Assembly: GCA_963556145.1 (NCBI GenBank)
Contig: OY744466.1
Span: forward strand, 4,898,001 to 4,962,000
Direction: 5' to 3'
DNA: 64,000 nt
Source of the DNA: Hygrocybe punicea
Taxonomy: Eukaryota > Basidiomycota > Agaricomycetes > Agaricales > Hygrophoraceae
Part shown: positions 57,179-64,000 of the stretch, in pieces
Numbering within the stretch: position 1 is the stretch's first letter
Layout of the letters: each line of letters starts with the position of its first letter
Program-made: the position numbers and the translations under genes
The notes under the pieces: generated by a model
What the model was told of the DNA's origin: nothing
Databases searched by the model: none
The model's input: the letters and a program-made list of their open reading frames with translations, nothing else

Positions 57179-58256
57179 TTGATGTACTGCAAAATCAGCC
57201 ACGATGTCAAGATTGCAGCAATTGGACTGTATGAACATCACCTACTTGATCTAGACATCATCCTTGATTGTTCCAGCTTTTCTGAAAGTACCTGGTATCG
57301 AATCCTCAGACTGTGGCAAGAAACTGGAGATGTAGTCAAACATCAGTACAACCATGCCGGATGCCCTCGCTATCAAGATCATGATGATATTCAGTACCTT
57401 CTACATTTGATCCACGCCAACCCCGATTTCTTCCTCAATGAGCTTCTTCACTTGCTCCAGACCAATCGATTCATCTTGGTTCACTATGTTACAATCCATC
57501 GTGCACTTGAACAATCTCGTATTAACCAGAAACGGCTTCAATGCATTGCACTGGAGCGTAATGAAGACAAACGAGCAGATTTCATATGTCGCATGGCGCA
57601 GTACTCACCTGAAGAGTTGGGCTTCCTGGATGAGGTCTCCAAAGATGAGAGGACAATTGGGAGACGTTATGGATGGTCGAAGAGGGGTCAATGTTCCTGC
57701 AAACGACAGGTATTCGTGCGAGGACGACATACATCGACTGAGGCATTGTTGGACCTGACTGGTATTGCTACCACTACCGTGGTTAAAGGCTCTATGACGA
57801 AGGAACTGTTTCTTCAATTTCTTGAGTTCCACGTTGTATGTCTTTCTTCTTTCTCCTTTCTCTTGTATCTCTTGCTAATCACCAGCACAATAGCTACCAA
57901 AATGCTCTGCATACCCAGGACCATTAAGTGTCCTTGTCATGGACAATTCCAAGATCCATCATGGCGCCGAAATTGAAGATCTCATTGCTCGTTTTGGTGA
58001 GTCATCTCTTTTTCTATCTACTTGCACTTTACTGATTCAGATGCCAGGTGTCCGTGTTGAGTATTTGCCACCATACTCACCAGACCTCAATCCGATTGAG
58101 GAGGCGTTCTCTAAAATCAAACACTTCATTCACCATCATCAAAACTACTACCATGCTACCACCAATGATGGGATACTTTTTGACATGTTAGAAGTTGTGG
58201 ATGTCATCACGCTGGCCAACATGGCTGGGTATTTCGCGCATACCGGGTATTTCTAG
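57179..58256 (+). CDS. Tc1/mariner transposase (DD34E), intact
   Basis: Exons 57179-57835, 57894-57996 and 58048-58256 give 322 residues. The N-terminus is a paired-type HTH (ISHDVKIAAIGLYEHHLLDL; STWYRILRLWQETGDV). Catalytic acids lie in LGFLDEVSKDERT, LSVLVMDNSKIHHG and YSPDLNPIEEAFSKIK, with 34 residues between the second Asp and the Glu. The 58-bp and 51-bp introns have GTATGT/GTGAGT donors; the second acceptor is CCAG at 58044-58047, which makes ARFG join VRVEYLPPY in frame. The enzyme would cut at the terminal repeats and integrate at TA. Start at the second Met (57182) is equally possible. Confidence 0.85.
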
Positions 58257-58377
58257 CAAGTATCTTTTTTTCTTATCTGTTGTATGTACACACCAATTTC
58301 AAATAAAATATGTGTATTGTCCATATGACTGTCTCAGTGAATGCAATACAAGGCATAGAAATACGAGGCATAGAAAA

Positions 58378-59707
58378 TTACTGATTTTTTGACCAGACCT
58401 CGACTGACTCCCTCAACGCTGCAATTTCCCCAAGCCGAAAACCCATCTCCTTCAACTCCTCAATAGTGACGTAGCGAAGCGTTCGCGTCTGGTGGTATTT
58501 CTGTTTGAGGAACTTGTCGAGTATTGCATCACTGAGAGAATAAAGCTTGCAGAAATCGGCCAGTGGCATGTCGTCCCCTGGTAACTGTCTTGGCTGGAGC
58601 AGGGTGGGACATGTGATATCATATGCTATGGGGGTAGCCGCGATTGCTATGGGGGTAGCCGTGATTGCTATTGGGGTAGCTGCAACTGGATTGGGATCTG
58701 CTACAGCAGCAGGGGCAGGACGGAAGAGATTGATGAGATTGACAAGTTCGTTGCCATTGGATAAATTGAAGACTGGGCCTTGAGCAGTTGTGTTCGTTTT
58801 GGTCTTGAGGCGCTGTTGAAGGACAGGGGAGAGTGGTTTTCCGGCATCGAAATACTTGTGGTTGGGTGGCTTGTATATTGTAGGATGTGCCTCTCCTCGA
58901 AGCATTGCTGATGCCCAGGTATCAAGCATCTCATGACTCAATGAAATGTGATTGCCCTCCTCATTGATGTAGCAGTGAGTACCGACACATGTCAGCTGTG
59001 GCTTGGGACATTTCCAGGCCTCGTGTAATTCTTGGATCTTCTTGTTTCTATTTATGTTTGCCTGTAGTGCCGCTGAAGGCTTGGCCTAGAGCGGAATCAG
59101 TTTGGTAACAGCACTCCATGCTGAAATCACACACCTTTGTTCCTGGAATGTCTTGTATTTCCTCTGGATTGTTCTCTTTGTCCTCCTCGTCAACTGGCTT
59201 TTCTGTTATCACGAGATTGACTGTTGGAGCCTTTGCAGATCCACTGTGAAGTCGGTCTAGAAGAAATGTATGGTCCTCATCATGACAAAGTGGCACACCA
59301 GGCTTTGCTAAGTATCGGGGGATGGAAAACATGATGTCAAATAGGTGTAAGTCGACAGAGGAAGGCCGGAATGCAGTGGAAATCTTCACAAGTATTTGTG
59401 CCTTCAATGTATCCCATGGTACATCTGAGCTGAGCTGAAGAGATGCACTTTTGGGAATGCGTTTACTAAGGACCTTCTTCATCTCTACAGCTGAGAACAT
59501 GTTGAGGATATAAGTGATCTTAGATGGAGCTAGAAAGGCTTAGTTGAGATAGGAATGGTAGGAGAAGTAAGCACCTGCTGCCGTTTTGCGTTTGCGCTTG
59601 ACTGGCACCATCCCTGGACCAGAGGATTCAGCATCACTGTCCTCCACATAATCTGAAGGAGTAGCATTGGATTCAGGAGCTTTGAGCTTCTTTTTGACGT
59701 GAGACAT
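58378..59707 (-). CDS. Accessory protein of the Tc1 element, 411 residues, with SAM-like C-terminus
   Basis: Exons 59575-59707, 59135-59529 and 58378-59085 join with 45- and 49-bp introns into 412 codons without a stop. Start MSHVKKKLKAPESNATPSDY, a basic PVKRKRKTAA signal, KVLSKRIPKSASLQLSSDVP, an acidic VDEEDKENNPEEI, CPKPQLTCVGTHCY with paired Cys, HEMLDTWASAMLRG, a PVAATPIAITATPIA repeat, and a C-terminal helical region DFCKLYSLSDAILDKFLKQK with VTIEELKEMGFRLGEIAALR that resembles a SAM domain. It converges on the transposase, 121 bp apart. Tc1 elements normally encode only transposase, so this is unusual. A role in regulation or target choice is possible but unproven. Confidence 0.65.
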
Positions 59708-59816
59708 GCGACTCAGAGTAAAATATAAGAAGCACGAGTGAAAATCTGACTAAGTCCAAAAATTTGTAATTGACCAAAATTCCGCATGACTGTCAAGGTT
59801 TATGCAAACAGCTGTA

Positions 59817-60184
59817 ACTTTTAGAGTCCAATAATTTAAATCTTCGTCCCCTATGGTTTCAACTGGTTTAGCCAATATTGGAGAATATTTTGCCGCTCAA
59901 CACCGCGCAATTTGCCAGAGATCTTCTTCGTCAAGCTCACATTCGTAGGGTTCAGGAGTGAGAGGAAGATTAATGCCAGCGGTGAGGTCCTCCCTGTTGA
60001 TCGATTCTAGGCACTTGTTAAATACATCGACATCATGAAAACAAGAGTGTACCATCATAAAAACTCTCATCTTCCTCATCTTACCCTTCTTCTTCCTGGT
60101 CACTGACTCCAGCTTCAAGGTCAATGTATGGATTTCCCTTATAAAGAGATAATTCAGCGGGAACTCCAAAAGAAACAGAAGCAC
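59817..60184 (-). pseudogene. Spt5-like KOW protein, upstream part
   Basis: The frame reads FNKCLESINREDLTAGINLP, LTPEPYECELDEEDLWQIAR, then C-stop-AAKYSPILAKPVETIG and DEDLNYWTLKV up to the Tc1 element. The TGA fits CGA. The next Spt5-like residues (NAPLTGEFQSGLENYI) lie just past the other end of the element, although 27 bases near the junction are not accounted for. Exons further 5' are not clear. Confidence 0.5.
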
Positions 60185-60189
60185 TCACG

Positions 60190-61149
60190 GTATGGATTGG
60201 ATGCATGCAGTTTATTAGGCAGAAATGTGTAAACTTGTCAATGCACAAAACTTGATGAGTAGGAAAATCTTACACCCAATCATCGAAATGCAAAATTCAA
60301 GTCCTGCAATAACACCACGTGCCAGTTATCTCACGATCTGAGAACAAAAATCATATACGCAGCACCGGTTCACAGAACGAAAAACTCACCCCTCAATGTT
60401 CTGTTCAATACTTGGACCAAAATTTTGGCGTCATGGAGATGCTGGAAGTAGGCAAACCACTTTGTTTGCCAGTGGGTCCAGAAAACAAATGACCTCCTGC
60501 CCCACAGCACTATCCAAAAATCCAATACGAACCTATTTCTGTTTAACTTCGGAGGCGAGGTCTTGTAAAATGTTGAGATAAATGTTCTTGGACAGGTCGG
60601 CAGAGAAGGTTTCGGTAAGGATGGCTGGCTGTGAGGGTGTCAGACTGGATGATGGAATCAGGTTCGTAATAGAGTTATGCAGGGGTACATGAGTAGACAG
60701 TAAGAATTTCTATTATTCTAGCACCAAAACTGGCAGAAGCAGCAACCACGAAGGCCTTTTTCAAATCCATCTACGACTGGCAACGAGGATGTCAGATATG
60801 GTCCAGAACTGTGGAAGTCTTTCTCACCTTCCAAAATACTAGCTACCCTCCTCGACCCCTCTCCCACATCTCCTTCTCTCACCTTCCAACACTTTCAATT
60901 TGGTCTTTCTCGTATTCTCCCACACCCTCTTTTGTCCTCCTGTGCTCTCCATACTCATGTATGCTGATTACCACGTCTTGTGGTTGTCAACCTTCAATTA
61001 TCGCCTCCCCAGCCTATTGTAACTGGCCCTCAGCCCTCTTTCACATCTAGTTGCCTTCTCTGGCTTTTCAGACGAGCTGTCCTGCCTCTTTCATTCTATA
61101 CCTCGCAACACATAGTCCCTGTCCTCTACAACTTATCCCCCCTCCATCA
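60190..61149. other. Stretch without a reliable gene
   Basis: Scattered short frames on both strands, including a CT-rich part at 60830-61140. I see neither an exon chain nor terminal repeats. Confidence 0.3.
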
Positions 61150-62347
61150 ATGCCAAGAGTGAAATCCACTGTAAGTCGTACTCATTTTCAGATGAGTATC
61201 TACTTAATCTCTCCCTAGTCCACATGATCTGCTCGACGTGCAACCACAACTTCCATCACCCACCATCTCGCCACAAGCAAAGCTCAGTTCCAGGTACGTC
61301 ATTGTGGCATTACGACAAGTCATGTACTGATGTCAATGTGACAGAGAGGGCAATGGGTCCAAGTACGTTACAACGGCATATGGCAGTTGGGGACATATGT
61401 GAAACAGCTAAAATTGGTAAGCTTTGGAATGACGGCCTATTCTGGTGGCTCACCAAGCTGCAAGGGCAACCACCGCATTGACATTTGTCTGAGGAAACTG
61501 GGTGATATCAGGATTGACCTATCACACTATGACGTAAAGAATGGTAATTACTTGAGCACAAAAATATTATCAAGGTGATGTCTACATTATATCGAGGAAA
61601 CCACGATGTCTCTCAACTCAATGGACAAGGTGAGAACTGCATTGTTTGGGAGGGGCTGTTGAGAAAATCAGAATCTTGCTTCACGCAAGTTATGCACTGC
61701 CTGTTTGGGATGAGTGCAGTCAAATCAAAGGGTGTGGATTACTTCCTGAAAGCCAAACTAATAAAGCAGCTAAACAATGTGATCCACCTAGGCTGGGCAA
61801 TGATCACATAGCAAACAAGGGCAGAGTTCGGTAACTAACTTACCAGTCACTCCAAGCTATAAATCCCTGTCAGTGCAAAGTAACCCACACAGTGGATCAA
61901 GTCAGTCTTGACAATGTCTTGACTATTCCTAGTGGAACACAATGGAGAAACAATAGTTGTGCATATGATGCTGTTGTTTCATCTTTATTTTCTGTCTGGA
62001 AGGATGATCCAATACAACGTTCAAACACTTTTTCTACCTTGAACTGTCAATTTTTAGGTCCATTGGTAGATGGTTTTACAAATCATATTTGTGGAAAATA
62101 TTCTTTGAATGATGTTTGGGATTTCTTAAGATGTTGTCTTCAGAGGTTTGCCCCAGATAACTTTGCCTGGGGACAAGAAACCAGTGTTCATTGTGTTTTA
62201 CAGCAGCTATTATGCTCTGAGCAACCTATCATATCCTCCACAGTTGAATGCCCAATTCTGCATCCAGTTGACAGAGCACAACACACAGTGAATCATTGTC
62301 TGGCACCAGATTCAGCAAGTTATTATCAACTCACTTGGGATGCCTGA
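61150..62347 (+). pseudogene. Ubiquitin-protease-like cysteine peptidase of a mushroom transposon family
   Basis: Starts MPRVKST with an intron, then MICSTCNHNFHHPPSRHK, a Cys/His finger-like segment. Later blocks are YALPVWDECSQIKGCGLLPE, PPRLGNDHIANKGRVR, CQCKVTHTVDQVSLDNVLTI and WRNNSCAYDAVVSSLFSVWK, where NNSCAYDAV resembles the catalytic Cys box of USP/OTU-like peptidases. It ends near CVLQQLLCSEQPIISSTVEC. Stops and frame changes lie between the blocks. Such genes accompany large DNA transposons in Agaricomycetes. The catalytic His region is not visible, so the call is tentative. Confidence 0.4.
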
Positions 62348-62397
62348 AAATGAGATCACCCAACTGGCTTGGGGATAGCTGAATCAGGCTGAGATAT

Positions 62398-62815
62398 ATC
62401 CTGGCCCAACTGAGATGGTCCAGGCTGATGTTCCCAGGATGTATCCTGGCCCAACTGACATGGTCCAGGCTGGTGTTCCCAGGATATATCCTGGCCCAAC
62501 TAACATGGTCCAGGCTGATGTTCCCGGGATATATCCTGGCCCAACTGACATGGTCCAGGCTAATATTCCCAGGATATATCCTGCACCAATTGAGATGGTC
62601 TAGGCTGGTGCTATCAAGTTATATCCTGGCCCAGCTGGCATGGTCCAGGCTGATATTGTCAAGATATATCCTGGGCCAACTAAGATGGTCTAGGCTGGTG
62701 TTATCAGGATATATCCTGCACCAATTGACATGGTCTAGGCTGGTGCTATCAGGATATATCCTTGCCCAGCTGGGATGGTCCAGGCCAATATTGTCAGGAT
62801 ATATCCTGGGCCACA
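62398..62815 (+). repeat. 45-bp minisatellite, about nine units
   Basis: Units contain ATGGTCCAGGCTGATGTTCC and ATATATCCTGGCCCAACTG. The period is 45 bp. Later units carry TATTGTCAGG or GCTATCAGG variants in alternation. It is unrelated in sequence to the 44-bp minisatellite. Because 45 is a multiple of three, it translates as an open 15-residue repeat (SRLVLSGYILAQLTW-like), which I do not call a gene. Confidence 0.85.
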
Positions 62816-62989
62816 AAAAACTGCAAGACCACCATCTTTGTAGTCAATTGTGGGGTCATGTGCCAAGCCAGCACATTTCAGATCAAAGCAAATTTCTCCA
62901 TTGCTTTGACACACATATCAACTCACAATAATGATCCTATGACAAGATTTCCTTCATGTTTGAATTTTAATTTGAAATTAGTGGTATCA

Positions 62990-63903
62990 AATATGCATAA
63001 TTGTTGTTTGTCGACCTTCTAAGCTTTGAGTACAAGTTGAAAGCAGAAGTCTTGCACTCCATCACATCAATGTAGAATTGATCAAGAACCAGAAATGTAT
63101 ATGCAATAGTGGTTAGGGTTATGATGTTGCTGGAAAGAGTTGGATGTTCAAAGCTGTATATCATGAGGAGGTGTAGTTGAGCATTGGCACCAATCAACAT
63201 TCTATTGATAAATTCCAGAGGTCTCCACAAAAGCCATAGATGTTCTCCTAGTTGGAGAAACATTATCCACATCTTCTTCTGCCATTACATAGTCAGCTTC
63301 GTCAGCCTGCACATCCTTGGCTTCTACATCCTCCTAGGATTGTGATGTTCAGTGTTGGGGGTACAGATTTCCATCATGCCCAAGATTTATCATGAGTCCC
63401 AACTCTCCCAGATCAGCAAGATCAAAAAATTGGCCAGTCCAATATTGGATTTTATGACAGGGATTGTCTTGGTATACCTGAAGACAACAATCTTTGAAGC
63501 AGTCATTGACCAAGCTAACAATCAAGACACTTCTGATACTTGATGCATGAGCTCTTTACTAGTAGAGCTTAACTCTATCAGTTTGGCCAAGTACATCTGT
63601 TCTTCCATTCTTGAAGATAATCATTCTGACTGTTATTTTGATTCAATAGACTTTAATTTGAACATGTAACAGAAATTGAATATACCTTTCCTTTGGAAGT
63701 TTGTAAAGCTTGAGGTTCTTCTGGCTCTTCTTCTGGTATATATATCTGTTCTGTAATAATTGGTTGTGATTATTCTCTTGTAGAGAGGAGAATTTCAGTT
63801 TCTTTTTGGCTAATATTTTGACTTCACCTCTAGAAGTGGTCTTTTTGACATATACTGTCTCAACCATTGTTCCTTTGTGTCTTTTGAACTTGTTTTTTGG
63901 CAT
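62990..63903 (-). pseudogene. Remnant of a second KDZ transposase
   Basis: In minus-strand order: MPKNKFKRHKGTMVETVYVK at 63903, then after damage CLDCFKDCCLQVYQDNPCHK and LGLMINLGHDGNLCP (cysteine cluster), then VSPTRRTSMAFVETSGIYQ, NVDWCQCSTTPPHDIQL and FLVLDQFYIDVMECKTSAFN with LYSKLRR. These align in order with the KDZ gene at 39911-43762 (for example WCSCPDAPTRDIQL and LDHFYIDSMECKMSA). Frames change repeatedly and it stops before the catalytic core. Confidence 0.65.
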
Positions 63904-64000
63904 GGAAAAAAGTGATGATGATGATGCAAGTTAGTTAAGATTCAAACACACAAACAGGAATTGTCAGTGATGCTCCATGGTCCACTTGGTAGTGTAGCAG

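Larger units (their letters stand above)
57091..59814. mobile_element. Two-gene Tc1/mariner element, apparently intact
   Basis: Inverted terminal repeats of about 86 bp start CAGCTGTTTGCATAAACCTT and differ at only a few positions. TA flanks both ends (57089-57090, 59815-59816). It contains an open transposase gene and a convergent second gene. It lacks the CGA-to-TGA stops seen in its neighbours, so it is probably recent. It interrupts the Spt5-like gene. Confidence 0.9.

Overview
The window looks like a transposon-saturated stretch of an Agaricomycete (mushroom-forming basidiomycete) genome. The grounds are spliceosomal introns of about 45-60 bp with GTAAGT/GTGAGT donors, and a cast of families typical of that class: a KDZ transposase with its CxC2-type cysteine cluster, a JBP1/TET-type 2OG-Fe(II) dioxygenase, a JmjC protein, an Spt5-like KOW protein, a Ulp1 (C48) peptidase, and pogo and Tc1 transposases. 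I cannot name the species. I see no rRNA, tRNA, CRISPR array or telomere.

Left half (1-31.5 kb). One host gene for a JmjC protein runs on the minus strand from about 29.76 kb to 3.24 kb and has been blown apart by insertions. A 3,969-bp hAT-like element (5697-9665) carries a perfect 8-bp target duplication; removing it rejoins the JmjC frame exactly. A second unit of about 17.5 kb (11737-29278) has ends CATCAGGAAAAACACT and sits between the N-terminal and middle thirds. It carries a 2OG-Fe(II) dioxygenase gene and a DUF6532-like gene, and was itself invaded by a giant inverted repeat (about 11975-23818). The giant repeat has 44-bp minisatellite ends, a near-perfect central palindrome, paired hairpins and an intron-containing, glutamine-rich gene in each arm. 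The left arm later received a foldback element and two hAT-type foldbacks. Just upstream of the JmjC gene lies a decayed JBP1/TET gene.

Right half (32-64 kb). In order: a dispersed third relative of the giant repeat's inner segment split by a hAT MITE; a GC-rich hAT foldback; a decayed pogo element; a Ulp1 peptidase followed at once by a KDZ transposase that holds a hAT MITE; a solo end of the 44-bp minisatellite; several unrecognised spliced genes; another hAT MITE; and an Spt5-like gene interrupted by an apparently intact two-gene Tc1/mariner element. A ubiquitin-protease-like gene, a 45-bp minisatellite and a KDZ remnant close the window.

A common thread is decay. About two dozen premature stops in unrelated genes are TGA where the alignment context calls for arginine (CGA), as expected if methylated CpG was deaminated. 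The Tc1 element lacks this damage and is probably the youngest arrival. Gene models were made by eye from reading frames and splice consensus; family names rest on recognised motifs, not on searches.
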